From assembly GCA_004123355.1 (NCBI GenBank), contig SCHM01000002.1, positions 10,451,569 to 10,515,568 on the forward strand: a DNA stretch of 64,000 bases, written 5' to 3'. Below are positions 47,339-59,867 of this stretch, one piece after another (within the stretch, counting starts at the first letter, position 1; each line of letters starts with the position of its first letter). Source of the stretch: Amphirosellinia nigrospora. Taxonomy: Eukaryota; Ascomycota; Sordariomycetes; Xylariales; Xylariaceae. A model generated the notes under the pieces. It made no database searches. It saw nothing but the letters and a program-made list of their open reading frames with translations, and was not told where the DNA came from. The position numbers were made by a program, and so were the translations under genes.

Positions 47339-50300
47339 ATGGCGTGGAAGACACCTGGACCGTGGAAAGCGCCTCAGCAGCCCAAATCCAAGAGACATGA
47401 CGACTCAGTCCCGGGCTGCCCACCCCCACCGGCCCCAAGACACACTATATTAACACTCAAAATGAAGAGATCATCGTGCTGAAAGCCATCTATGGCGATG
47501 ACTATGTCGAGCATAAAGCTGCGAATACCGCCTGGAAAAAGTCGGAGCCCTCGTTTGACATTCGTGCTAGGGCTCTCTCGAACGAGGATATAGCTGTGAC
47601 CCTGAGTGTCGTTCTCACAGCCACTTACCCCAAATCTGTGCCCCTGCTGAGCCTGAAGGATGATGCGTCACTCAACGAGTCAACTCTGTACAAGTTACAG
47701 AAGTTTATTGAAACCAAGCCGAGAGCTATAGTTGCTTCGCAGCAAGCTGAGCCCATGATCCACGAATTAGTCGAGGGTCTGCAAGACATTCTAGAAGATG
47801 CAGCTCTAATCAAGGCCCAGGGGCTCGAGTTACCCTCTCTAGAAGAGGAGCGGGCAGCCCATGAGAGCGAACTCGCCAGGCAAGCTTTAGAGCAGCAACA
47901 AGAAGAAGAGCGCAAAAGACACGACGCAATGAAGGAGGAAGAACGGGCAATGCAAGACATGCTGCAACAAGAAGTTGAGCGGCAACGACTCAAGGCCAAG
48001 GAATCCAAGAGACGTCAGAAGCCGCTGACTATATCCAGCAGCTATCCGCAAGTCACTGCCGATTATGGAGAAAGCAGGGTTGAATTCGACCAACCCAGTG
48101 AGATTACTGACTTATCTGGTAAGGTCTTTCATTTCAATGTTGTTGTTGGCAAGACCGTGTTACAAGAGGGTCCAATGTCTACTACGTACCGTGTATGGCC
48201 TGCTCTAGCCGGCGTCCATGACTGTCACGGCCTTGCCTTGAAAGAGTTCGAGCTGCGGTCCTCATCAAAGGACTCCGCCCCATTCAAAAAACAATTACAA
48301 GGATTGGAAAACCTCCTGGAATCTGTTAAAAAATATCACATCGCAACATTATAAGCTTGCTGAACTACCACATCGATCCCATGCATATTGATGATGAGTC
48401 AGCTTCGGCGGGTTGGATAGCCCGTATTTTGACACCTTTGGCTGATAAGGGTTCCCTTGGAGAACTTATCGAATTAGCTGGTCATCTTCACGTTGGCAAA
48501 GTCCGCTCATGGACCGCGGATCTCCTCAATGCATTGGGATTTCTGCATAGTCATGGAATTGTTCATCAGGATATTCATCCTAGCAATATTCTTCTCTTTC
48601 GAGAAGCTACAGGTGACATCGTGCCCAAGCTCTCCGACATCGCATATCAGAGAGAAATACATGCTATATGCCGCAAGTCTAAGTCTGTCTCTTCCGTGAA
48701 CTCAGCGAGATCCTCGTATTGGCTACCCCCCGAAGTTGCTGGCAACTCAAAGCCACACTTTACTCAAAAGTCGGATGTCTGGGATTTTGGTGTTGTATTC
48801 CTGCAGATGATCTTTGGCTTAGATGTATTTCAACGGTACCAGTCCCCGACTGCCCTTATCGAGTCTATCTGTTTATCTAGTTCTTGCCATGAGCTAGTAA
48901 CAAGGTTCTTCAAGCCAGACCCAAAGAAGCGACCACGAGCATTCGAGCTGAGTTCGAGTGAATTCCTCGCAACTGATGCGCCGGTAGTGGTAGAGGAATC
49001 TTCTTCTGCTCTACCTCGCTCGCAGTCACTAAATTCTATACCGCAAGCTACACCCTTGAAGTTAAGACGCGACTCTACTGCTCAGTACGGTACTTCCTCC
49101 CGCTATCGGGAAGATTTTGTTGAGGAAGGTCGCTTGGGTAAAGGAGGCTTTGGGGAGGTTGTCAAAGCTAGGAAGAAGCTTGACGGTCAGATATATGCTA
49201 TCAAGAAAATTACCCAACGCTCACAATCAAGTCTCACCGAGATTCTAAAGGAAGTCAGGTTACTATCTCAGCTTAGCCACCCCGCTGTCGTGAGATATTA
49301 CAATACATGGCTAGAGGAGATACCTGATTTCTCAGAAAATGATGGTGAAACATCCACCGACTATCTCGGCACTGATGGGTCTAAGGGCACCTCAACACAA
49401 GATTTAGATATTCAATTTGCCGCCAGTACTGGTGGGCTAGACTTTATTTCTTCAAGCCACCCCAATATCGAGTTTAGCTACGAAGATTCGGGAAGCGAAG
49501 AAGAGGACGAACCAGATCATAACGGGCAGAACGGAGACGACTCTGAAGACGAGTCTGATGATGATGACTCTACAAGCGATCCACTAGCGGGCATGCCATC
49601 TCCGGTTAGGGTTCGCAGCGAGCAAAGAGGGTTCAGGACTGTCATGTATATATCCATGGAATACTGTGACAAAAGAGTAAGTGATGGGATTATATACGTC
49701 ATATTTTGCGTCGTGTTGCTTGCATCTGAACTAACTTATTTTCTTTTTAGACGTTACGAGATCTAATTCAACGCAATCTTTGGAAGGAAACCGAGGAGAT
49801 TTGGCGTCTGTTTCGGCAGATTTTAGAAGGCTTGGTTCATATTCATGGCCTAAATATCGTTCACCGGGATCTGAAGCCAGAGAATGTGTTCATCGGGCTG
49901 GGGCCTGACGGTGTTAACAATGTCAAAATTGGCGACTTCGGCCTGGCTACCACGAGTCAATTTGCGGTAGACAAAGCTATTTCAGTCAATGTGGAATCGA
50001 ATGATCTAACAAGGAGTGTTGGAACATCTTATTATGTGGCACCCGAAGTTCGCCGACAGGGCGGTGGGTCATACACGTCCAAAGTCGATGTAAGTGCCAT
50101 TATCTTTTTGTTTACTTTTTTTTTCTTTGTTTTTTGCAGCTCCCGATCTTACTAATTTGCATACAGATGTATTCTCTAGGCATTATCTTTTTTGAGATGT
50201 GTTACTATAGCATTAGCGGCATGGAAAGAGCGGATAAACTAGGTAAACTAGGCCAACATGGTCAGTTGCCTGTGGATTTTCAGCCTGGCAATCCGACTCC

Positions 50301-52413
50301 TGCGGACATCGTGCAATTACTTGTGACACATGATGTTAAGACGCGTCCGTCCAGTATAGAACTCCTACGAAGTGGCAAATTACCCATTCAAATGGAGGAT
50401 GAGACGACGCGTCGAGCGCTTGCAAGCCTGACAAGTACCAGCTCCCCGTATTATCCCAAAGTGGTCTCGACGTTGTTCGCGGCGCCTTTGGAGCCAACGA
50501 AGGGTTTTGCTTGGGATATGTCTGCTCCATGCCCTACTACTGCTGAATTGCTATACCGCGGCATAGTAAAAGAAGAGTTGACGTCGATATTTCGCCAGCA
50601 TGGCGCGGTCGAGGCTCCTAGAAGCTCCCTCTATCCGCGCTCACCTCATTACTTTGCCAGCCAGAATGTTGTACAGCTTCTCGATCAGAATGGGACAGTA
50701 GTACAACTCCCGTTCGATCTCATGCTGGGCAACGCTCGTCTGTTAGCCAAACAATCCCACCCCCCAGAAACTCGTCGGTCTTTCACATTTGGGCATGTTT
50801 ATCGTGACAGACACAATGGAGGCCAACCACAAATGATTGGGGAAGTTGATTTCGATATCACCTCAGCAGACACTCTAGATTTGGCATTGAAAGAAGCCGA
50901 AGTTATTAAGGTCTTGGATGAAATCATCGATACGTTCCCAAGTACATCATCTATGTGTTTTCATCTCGGCCATTCAGACCTCTTGCAGCTGATCTTCGAT
51001 TATTGCAATATCGACTTAAGCGCGAGGCAGGCAGCAGCAGAGTCTCTTACCAAGCTAAATGTCCATTCATTTACGTTCCAAAAGATTCGGGCTGAATTAC
51101 GATCGCCTCTGATTGGGATATCAGCTCCAAGCATTGAGGATTTACGTCGTTTCGACTTCCGGGGTAAGTGTAGTCACATGTTTCGGTACATTCAAGATAC
51201 TAAATTCTACTAGATACGCCTACGAAGGCATTCGCAAAATTGAAGACACTTTTTGAAGGCACTCCGCTATACCAGCAGTTGCATGCGACTATTGCTCACC
51301 TGAAAGGGGTGATTGAATACACGAAACGTCTAGGCGTTCATGCTAAAATATATATAAACCCTTTAAGCAGCATCAAGGCCAATTTCTTTGCAGGAGGTAT
51401 CCTATTCCAATGTCTCTACGACAAGAAATTTAAGGACGTTTTTGCAGCTGGTGGTCGATACGATAGTCTGATAAGGGCGCATCGTCCTTCGATTGGTAGT
51501 CAGGGCGAAGGACCCCATGCAGTCGGTTTCAGTTTGGCCTGGGAGAAATTAGCGAGACTACCGAAGTCAGCTGGTAAAGCTTTTCTGAAGAAACCCGAGG
51601 AGGAACATCAGGGTGTTTTCAGCACTAAACGAGTAAGTCATATCTATCCTGCAATAAGACTCTTTAATAACATAATGTAGTGCGATGTACTCGTTGCAAG
51701 CTTCGATGCACACACCCTACGAACGACTGGTATTGAAATTGTGTCGGCTCTATGGAGTCACGAGATTAGTGCCGAGCTCGCTCGAGATTCTCGCTCACCA
51801 GAAGAACTCATCTCCAGAAATCGAGACGAGTCATATTCATGGATCGTTATAATCAAACATGACACCTTGAAAATCAGAACAATGGACCGTAAAGACGTCC
51901 CGGATGTAGAAATCGCAATAAGTGAGCTTCTACCTTGGCTCAGAGTTGCACTCCGTGAACGCGGCTCTCGCCTCCAAATATCTCACAAACAGGCCGAGGC
52001 AACGGGGGGCACAGCATCGCCTTCCCAAGGGGCTAGTGTTACGCCTAATCCAGGACAAGAAGTGCGCGTCCTCGTGGCCGGCACGAGGTCTAAGAAATTT
52101 AACCGTCAGACTGTGATCGAACAGGCCCAAGGTAATGCCGCGGGCTTGGTTCAAAACTTTCTAGACGGTCCAATCGCAGCTGTAGAAACATCGGACCACG
52201 TTCTCAGTCTTATCCAAGGCACTGCTCTGTCAGAGGCTGAAAGCTGGCGCAAAGCAGAACAAGCGGTGGATAAGAACGAGAGAAGATATATGCGAGATGT
52301 TCATGACATGTTAGCCGGTTGGCGGGCAACGGGAACAGAAAGGCGGAAGCCGCCATGCCTTTGTCTACAACTTCAGAACGACAAAGTGCATTTACTACGA
52401 CCTTAGCGCATGA
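47339..52413 (+). CDS. GCN2 eIF2-alpha kinase (cpc-3 type)
   Basis: Amino-acid starvation sensor that binds uncharged tRNA and phosphorylates eIF2-alpha. Five exons: 47339-49676, 49751-50089, 50167-51163, 51214-51632 and 51681-52413; corrected length about 1,609 residues, as in other fungi. Order: N-terminal RWD domain (VLKAIYGDDYVEHK), a charged coiled region, a pseudokinase (HSHGIVHQDIHPSNILL), the active kinase (EEGRLGKGGFGEVVKARKK, an acidic insert, then IVHRDLKPENVFIG, KIGDFGLATT and VGTSYYVAPEV), a HisRS-like domain (FTFGHVYRD, AAGGRYDSLI), and a C-terminal domain ending KCIYYDLSA. Frame shifts are needed near 47439, near 48328 (an A run) and near 52340. The first two equal one missing base; the third shifts the other way and may be two missing bases. 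Confidence 0.93.
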
Positions 52414-53038
52414 GCAGTCTGCTACCTAAACCAGCATGGTTGGGATAGCACGCGCAACGTAGGATAGCTGAAGCCAAAGTTTCATTTGGACGTAGATACG
52501 CAGAATGATTGATGTTTAACGAGAGATGAATAGCTTTGCAATTGAGTCAAATATCCCCTCTTGACCTGTCTCGTTTAGATGTCTATATTGGCGGTCCTTC
52601 TATTAATATGACAACCAAACGCTATTGCATAAGAGTTCCAAGATGTTAGGGGATTCCAGTCCCGTGAGCTCTGAGTTTACTCAAGTCATTGATTTTAGCA
52701 TGAGCTACACAAAACCATAGGTAGTATCCAGTCCAGACACGGAGCTTGTGACTTGTGACTGACCCTTTGAAACTCATCTGGAAACACAGAGCAACAACAC
52801 TCTTTGTTTCTCAGAGACAATCCCTTTATGTGCCTAATTTCATTGCCTGCACGATCAACATAGCTTTTTAGTAGAAGAACATACTAAACCATAGTCTATG
52901 ATTCTAGTCGAATATATCTCACATGAATCCAAGTAGATTTAGCTCATAGATTTAGGAGGTAGTAAACCAGTCACTCTGACGTTATATCTATATTTGATTT
53001 TTGAGGAATTGTTCTGTAGACTTTACGAATAGAAAAAG
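52414..53038. other. Intergenic
   Basis: No coding region was recognised. AT-rich, contains the GCN2 3' end and the upstream region of the next gene. Confidence 0.5.
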
Positions 53039-53791
53039 ATGCAAGAATCTAATAATAACAACAACACCAACAACAACGCTAGTGCGGCGTATCGGAAGAC
53101 GGTCGAAGACTTCGGCCTCTTCAGAGAGCCAACGATGTGGGAGCCCCGTGACACCTCGTTCATAGATCCATATCTCATGTACACAACAAGCCTCGCCGAA
53201 ACCACCCCATCACGCCCATCGGCTCCGGAATGGGATACCTACAAGATCACGCTCCCGCCGCGAGGAGGCTCTTCTTCGAGCCCGAAACTGCTGAACGGGT
53301 ACGCAGTCTCCCCCTCGCATCACGCGTACGTGACGTTCTGCGTCAAGCTACTAATCGACGACGCAGCCGACGACGACGACGACGCCACCTCCTCCCCCCG
53401 AAGGCTCACGACTATGCGGTACAGAGACATGATCGCGGATAACTACACTCCGCCTTATCCCCCGCGCGACGATGGCGGAGCTGCGCTGGCTGGGGGTGGC
53501 CAACGTCCTCCACGAGGGCTCGCGGGGACCTTCGCGAAACTCTTCCGTCTCGCGGGCAGGGACATCCTCTCTCGAGGGGAGATCGAGATCTACCCGGACG
53601 TCGATTTCAAACACACGCCCCAGCTCCAGAGCCTCCTCCTCAAAGACCCGTTCACACGCGGCGTGCTTGCGTTATTATATCATCGTGCAGAAGAGCTGGG
53701 CCACGCCTTCGTGAGGCGGTATCTGTTCATCAGCGAGGGATACGACGACGGCCGGCCACGCCCCAGGGAGGACCGTCGCCTCTTGAACTGA
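53039..53791 (+). CDS. Unrecognised 250-codon protein
   Basis: I do not recognise a family. The single open frame starts MQESNNNNNTNNNASAAYRK with an Asn-rich run, then DFGLFREPTMWEPRDTSFID, an Asp run (DDAADDDDDA), and a C-terminal half with EIEIYPDVDFKHTPQLQSLL and ALLYHRAEELGHAFVRRYLF that looks like a folded helical domain. Between residues about 145 and 165 the frame is Gly/Pro/Arg-rich and unconvincing. In another frame the same DNA (53472-53530) reads ELRWLGVANVLHEG, so two nearby frame shifts may be hidden here. Neighbours are GCN2 and Pet127; neither suggests a role. Codon use is GC-rich like other genes here. Confidence 0.6.
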   Translation: MQESNNNNNTNNNASAAYRKTVEDFGLFREPTMWEPRDTSFIDPYLMYTTSLAETTPSRPSAPEWDTYKITLPPRGGSSSSPKLLNGYAVSPSHHAYVTFCVKLLIDDAADDDDDATSSPRRLTTMRYRDMIADNYTPPYPPRDDGGAALAGGGQRPPRGLAGTFAKLFRLAGRDILSRGEIEIYPDVDFKHTPQLQSLLLKDPFTRGVLALLYHRAEELGHAFVRRYLFISEGYDDGRPRPREDRRLLN

Positions 53792-54699
53792 GGCTGAATC
53801 TCGTAGTAGAGCTCGCGAGCCTGGTGACCACGATGGTGATCTGAAAGCGCCTCTCGCAAACTTCTAAAAAAAGCTTTAATTGCGTTGCTTATATCTAACC
53901 CGTGTGTCCCCATTAATGAAATGCCGAGTCTTCTGTTCCTTGAAACGAACTACCGTGATATGAAATATTTAATAGCATTAAATTATACATAATAAAATTC
54001 ACCTCGCTGGACCCGTCTTCCCCGCACCTTATCTTGAAAGGATAATATGTTTCTTGCTAGAAGCAGCCCGTGAGGTTTATTCACCCTCATATAAGTAAAA
54101 ACGAGTGAATAAATTAGGAAGTAAAGCGTACTATCGGTCAAACAAAATCGAGCCCTGATAAGATTACATTACCGTCTTCGCCTTTAAAGAGAACGCCCAC
54201 ACTTTATTCTTCACCTTAGACACTAATGCTTTGTTCCCTTCCATCACGATGGTTGAGTTGAGTACATGACTTACATGGAACTAAGCGCCAAGTATTCTAA
54301 TGAGAACGCTAGTATTCTGGGAGATTGTGTGAGTTGAATGTTGTGAGGTGGGTACATGTGATAAGTGGTATCGTGATTTTATAATACATTTTACAAGAGC
54401 TGAGATACAGCCCACCCTTTTGTGAACCGTACAAGATGATCCCCTTCCCAGTGTCCAGTATGTACAGTCAGTGGCATCATAAATGTTACAAGTGCAGATT
54501 TCCTTCTGGCAGAAACTTGTAGTCTAAATACATCGCCCGTGTTCATATATTCGATAATAACATGAGGATTCGACGCTTTGCATAGGAAGAGAGGATTCAT
54601 CATAGTCGTCCCTCCCAAAGCTAGCTTCCTCCCGCTTTTCCCAGACGTGGAGCCGACGTGCCGCTTTAGCCACCAAATTCAAGGCTTCCTTGAGTTCGG
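53792..54699. other. Intergenic
   Basis: No supported gene. This stretch lies downstream of both the 250-codon gene and Pet127 (convergent). Short frames are AT-rich and featureless. Confidence 0.5.
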
Positions 54700-57600
54700 T
54701 TATTTAGTCTTCTGCTCGTCATTGGGCCCCTCATCTGAAGTCTGCATCTTTTTTGGTTGTCTGCGAAAGACGTCTGACCATTGAAGTGGCTCATTGCTAC
54801 CCACCACATACACGGGCCGGCCTTCTGACCTTTGCGACTCTTGTTCTCTGAACGCTCGCCTTTCTTGGTAAGCTTATCAAGATTCCCCTGGAACATCTTA
54901 TACCACTCAGTTTCTTTATCTCCAGTATCATAGAGGGTCTGGCGGCGTCGTTCTATGATTTGTTCATAGATTGTGTGTGCACGCGACTGTTCAATTTCTT
55001 CAATTTCATATTCGACTGTCCAGTTATCTTTTTCTTCAAGTTTGTTGGGTCGTTCACGTATTTGCCGTTGACTTTATTCTTGATGGTCAAGGTCAATGCA
55101 AGGAGCTCAGATTCTTTAGTCTTCTGACCAGGTTGAGGCCCTTCGTCGCCAGTTGGCTGAGCTCCCTCTTCTTGGAGATCTGGGGTGGATGTCATCTCAC
55201 TCGACTTAGAGTCATCAGTTGAGGCACCATCAAGAGGGACAGATTCGGAACTGTAATCTTGGCCTGATATACCATCGCCACTTTCCCTCTCAGGTTTCTC
55301 CATCCGAGATTGAGAGATAAGTCGTCCAACAATACGTTCGAATTCTTTTAATTTAGATGCATCATCCATAGGACTGACCACGTCCGTATCAGAAACAGGG
55401 CTTGCATCAATCCTTCGGGCCATGCGCATAATGAGGCTCTTCAATGGCCCTAAGGTTGAAAAACTCCGTCTTCACCGGTTTCCTTTGCTTCTATATCGTC
55501 CTCGAGCTCAGCTTCATTGGGTTCCTCCTCATCATCATCTTCCTCTTCCTCCTCCTTCAGCTCTTCCTCTGATTCTCTCAGGTCGTTGGCTAGGGAATCG
55601 GCTGTCGACGTTTCATCCTCGGGCCCACTAGTCGGAGTTGAAGGCTGTTCTGTATTATTTGCGGTAGATGTTGTCTGAGAACTATATAACTCAGTCTCGG
55701 GAGTATCCCCTAAAGTCGAGGTAGGCGTTGAGTTCTCGGCATTCTCCTGCTTTAGATGCACACTCTCGAGGCCTTCTTCTGCCTGAACCCCTTGATCTGG
55801 GGTGGAAGGGCTGTCCATTTCTGAGTGCGATGGCACACTGGGAGAAGTTTGATCCAGTTCTTCTTGCGTCTGCGGAGTGACTTGTTCTTCGAGCTCATCT
55901 TCCTCCGCGATTGTTTCCTCATTTGGATCGACGGCGGCTGTGTCTATCTGATTAGATGGTACGCGTCCTATAAGAGCTCCAAGGAGAGCATCGACATATT
56001 CGCGCGACTCCGCCAGTGATCTCGCCTGAAGGATACCGCTTTGCTCAAGTGCATCTCCAATAGCTTCTCTTACTGGTCCAACTCCTAGCTCGTCGTCGCC
56101 CATTGCCTCTTCAACCATCCGGCGGGCTTCCTGCCAGTAGTGAGAGTATCTATCTCTTGAGTGGGTGAGGGCGCAGCTTGGTCAAGCTCTTCGTTGTTTG
56201 TGATATCAACATCCATAGTGCGTTCCACATCCTCCTCGGTAGCACGTTTGACGAGCCCAAGGATGTCTCTCTCGAAAGCCTCAATAGAAGCCTTTCCAGC
56301 ATCTTGCACTGCTGCTATCTCCTCAGGGGTGGTGGGTTTGGCGAAGACATACATGAATGGCGCTCCCTTGGATGGTCTTGTCTCGAAGTGTAGTCGCAAA
56401 GATTGCTCAGGCCATTTTTTAGTAGCGCGACTAAGGAGCTCATTCAACAGCTTCAAGCTAAGCTTGAATTCAAGATCGCCTAGTCGCGTGTTATCGGTTC
56501 CATGCAGAGCTAAATCCATTTCACTGAGAGGTACATATTGAAATCCGAAGATGCGCTGGGTATTGTGAAATGCAACGAATATGCCATCCATTCGACCCAT
56601 ACGAACCTGAAGTGAGTATTTTAGAAATGCAGATCGAATCATATCGAAGTACTCTCGCTCGAAAGACTCCCATTGGCCAAATCGTTCGCGGATCTCATAG
56701 CCGAGACCTTTGTGATAGCCCTTCGCATCCATGCGAATAGATATGACGGCACGAGTCTTGAGATCAAACATGCCCGTCCCCGGAACCCTTGGATCGTAAG
56801 CGTCAAGCTGTGATCGCATCATAAAATCCTGAAAGCCCGTGTAGTGGAACGCTTCCTCTGCATTTCGCTCTTCTTCCGTAATTTGATCTGAACTACCGTG
56901 TCGATACCTCTCGTATCCGTCTTTGGAAAGAGTCAAGAGTTTCTCCATAGATTTGCCCAGCATGCTAAGAATGTTGGCGGTGTCGAATTCCTTGTCAGCA
57001 TCGATCGCATATGTACCATCTTTCCAATGCAGAAATATCGCTGCTGGTCCTCTCATGATTTTCGTGTACTGGTTTGAGTCAGGGTAAAAGCTCCTGGATA
57101 CCATAGACGCATTTACAACGCGCCATGCAGAGAGGAGGTAGTGGAAGTGAGCAAGCATCGAGGTCATGCTAGATGTTGATCCCGTAAATTTCTTTTGGTG
57201 CTCTTTTGCAATTGAGATGAGTGTCGTATCTTTCGATGATGTTACGTACGCCTTCAAAGCATTGAAGTCAAACTCATCGACGGGCATGATTTCTGAAAGA
57301 TAAGGATCAAAGTTGTAGACTCGGGAACGAGGATCTTGAAGGTGGTAGACACCGGGATTAAAGAGAACCCTTTCCAAGCCGTACGACAGTGATGGGACAT
57401 CTGGCTGGGAAGTCGGGATAGGGACCAGTTCCAAGTGGCGAGAATCAATATGATCGGGTAGTTTAGTGCCTGCGAACGGCTTTGCTATCTGCGAGTATGG
57501 TACGCCTAGATCTGCAGACTTCGCTTCCCCTTCCGAATGATGGTCCACTTGCTCCGACAAGTTGGTCGAGCGTTTAGCTTTTGACTTAGGATGAGGCTGT

Positions 57601-58342
57601 ATTTTCGCAGACACATGAGCTTTACTGGCACGTGTTTTTGTATGCACAGCTTGGGGGCGAGAGCAGAGCTACTTACCTCTGGGGAGGTAGACTTGACCTT
57701 TCTATACACGGCACGTTCTTTTGATTTAGCCATGGGCTTTGGTTTGGCCTTTGGTTTGGCCTTTGGTTTAGCCTTTGCTTTGGGCTCACTTGTAGGTTCA
57801 CCTGTGGGTTCACCCGTGGGTTCCCCCTTGGGCTCTGCTTTGGGTTCCCCCTTAGGATCTCCTTTGGCCTTCGCTTTGGCCTTCGTTTTGGCTTTGGCCT
57901 TCGGCTTGGGTTTGGACTTGGCTCCCGCCTCAGTCTCCGTCGGAGGGGCTGTAGCCGGTATCGGTATCTGGCTCACGTCTACGCCTTGCGAGGTGAGAAC
58001 ATTCTTCAAAGCCTCCACGGCACCTTGGAGTACCTTCAACTGGCGCTGGGCATCCGTTTCCTCGGGTACTTTGGGCCCCTTCTTTTTCTTCTTCTTTTTG
58101 GGCGATGGCTCGATTGTTTCTGGGCTTGGGTTTGGTTGTGGTTTTATATCGGTCGCTGCACTTGAGGCACTGGGCACGACAGCCTCCCGACATGGGACTG
58201 TGGTGCTGAGGGGTCGAGCATGATGACGAGCAATGCTACGTCGTTGGACGATGAGGGACGGTGCATGAGACGATGCGAGGCATGAGACGCAGACATACGA
58301 ACTCGGGAGCCGGCAAAGTCTACGGCGACCCAATTGAAGCAT
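54700..58342 (-). CDS. Pet127-like mitochondrial RNA processing protein
   Basis: Inner-membrane-associated protein that in yeast works in mitochondrial RNA 5' processing and turnover. Exon 1 is 58342-57677 and exon 2 is 57596-54700; corrected length about 1,190 residues. The N-terminus (MLQLGRRRLCRLPSSYVCV, Arg/Ser-rich) fits a mitochondrial presequence. Residues roughly 140-210 are a KPKAK/GEPKG repeat. The Pet127 core reads SLSYGLERVLFNPGVYHLQD, YAIDADKEFDTANIL, DAYDPRVPGTGMFDLKTRAV and FVAFHNTQRIFGFQYVPLS. An acidic Glu/Ser linker follows and the end reads TLTIKNKVNGKYV and YVVGSNEPLQWSDVFRR. Four one-base deletions are needed, near 56165, 55453, 55044 and 54855, each in a C, A or T run. 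The last changes the C-terminus to end DEQKTK. Confidence 0.88.
57730..57930 (-). repeat. Imperfect coding repeats (Lys-Pro-Lys-Ala / Gly-Glu-Pro)
   Basis: Tandem imperfect units of six to twelve bases inside Pet127 exon 1 encode KAKPKAKPKAKPK and GEPTGEPTGEPTSEPK. The units differ slightly, so the array is old or under protein-level constraint. Length variation between strains is likely. Confidence 0.75.
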
Positions 58343-58779
58343 GGTAACGCCTCAAAGCAGATGTAGCTGCTAATATCGTTGTTGAGGTGGCAGCTTCATA
58401 AAAAAAAGTTCAAAATTTTCGGAGATTATCCGGATGCAGCACTGTACGCTACAGCTAAACTACAAGTACCCAATACAGTGGCACTTAACCAAGTTATAGT
58501 GGCTTATAAACACCTAAGATTTTAACCTACAGTGAATACTGTATCTACCTGATAGGCCACCGTCAGCACCACAGAAAAAAATGCGCTGCAGTTTTGATTG
58601 GAGGTTGCGATAGGCGGTACGATAAGATATGCTCAGTTGAGGTCATCATTGCTCGTGCTAGGATAATGCCTGTCGGCTTTATGAAAACCACAACGTCACA
58701 GATACGTTACGCGCCATTAACCGTTAACCATTAAATAACAAAAAACCAAACACCAACCTTGACCATACACTCACTCCAT
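58343..58779. other. Intergenic
   Basis: Upstream region of Pet127 and the 3' end of the next minus-strand gene. A run of A/T lies near 58400 and 58730. No gene was recognised. Confidence 0.5.
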
Positions 58780-59867
58780 CTACCCCCTCCAATTGGGCAC
58801 ACTTACTCCAAACCTCGGCCTGTCTACATGACTCCTCTTCACCACGTAGGGCCTTGGTCCTTGTTTGGCACCATGTGACTGCGCTCCCTCATTCTCGTCG
58901 TCCCAGGGAAGCCAGACGTCAAACTTCCTTAGTCCGGTCATCTGCATCGGAATATCCATAAGTTCTGGCTCCCGCGCCATAAACTCATGCCGCCTATCAC
59001 CAGACGCCCACACAACGACAACGAGACTTCTGAGTTGCTTCATGCCTACTAATGCTTTGAATACAGAGTTCCAATTACACAGGGGTTCCGGAGCTGCAAT
59101 CTCAAGCGTGTAGTCCCACGCTTGCGGGTGGCTGTCGTAAAATTGCGAGTAGCCTCCGCTAAGGTGAAATCCAATCTCGAGGCTGGTCATAGCGGCAACG
59201 CACTGGGGCAGCAGCAGCGTATCGGCTTGTGTGAAGAATTGGCTGCTGCTGCTGCCGAACCCAAACGCAAACGTGTTTGCCGAGTACAGGAGGTTAATGG
59301 ACTCCAGATATCTACCCGCACGGATTAGTTGTTATAACCTTTCCAGATTCAGGGGCTAAAGATCTAGGGTCCAACTCACGATTGCCGACACAGTAGTGGT
59401 ATATTTAAAAGGCCCCTAACTCCTCGCCAATATGGATGTTGGAGATTCCCCTGCTGGGCTAGCTTTCCGTTCTTGACTGCCAGATGTATTTTCCGTCCTC
59501 CAATAACATATCGCCAGATTTGAGCTCTAATCTCGGCAGGTAGGCAGAATAGATCACTTTGTGTCTGTACCTCGGGCAACATCTCGTTCGTCGGTGTGCG
59601 TAGCGATCTTACTATCGCGGTCGTCGACGATGACGTTTCCGGCTTGGTGGCCGGGGGAGGCGGTGACAGGATTCGATGTAGCTCCTCTATCTCACGGGGC
59701 GTCAGAGGCTCATTGAACTTCCCGGATGCGCTAAGGAGAGCGCGGGCTTCTGCCGTGCTCAAAGTGTTCTCCTCGCATTTTTGGCGTAGATCCGTCAGTG
59801 TCTGGATATCATCTGGTGAGCTCTTGGCGGGTTTGCGTCGACGGAAACACCAATCTAGATAGCCCAT
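58780..59867 (-). CDS. DUF7730/2EXR-like fungal protein
   Basis: 339 residues in two exons (59867-59380 and 59311-58780), joined in frame across a GTGAGT..TAG intron. The N-terminal part is charged (FRRRKPAKSSPDDIQTLTD). The family-like segment is FCLPAEIRAQIWRYVIGGRK followed by IHLAV, the pattern of the large fungal DUF7730/2EXR group that resembles an F-box start. The second exon continues LESINLLYSANTFAFG, typical of the same group, then FDVWLPWDDENEG. Members are many in filamentous fungi and their function is unknown. No signal peptide or membrane segment is seen. Confidence 0.75.

Noticed and set aside
35709-52413. Pseudogene status for DRG2, CWC2, UreF, Cut12-like and GCN2
   Set aside because: Each has only single-base shifts with the conserved protein resuming at once; shared loss of these conserved genes is far less likely than base-calling errors.
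57591-58223. 210-codon plus-strand open frame, Gly/Leu/Ala-rich
   Set aside because: It is the antisense shadow of the Pet127 repeat region; its GSPVGSPLG pattern mirrors the Lys/Pro repeats.
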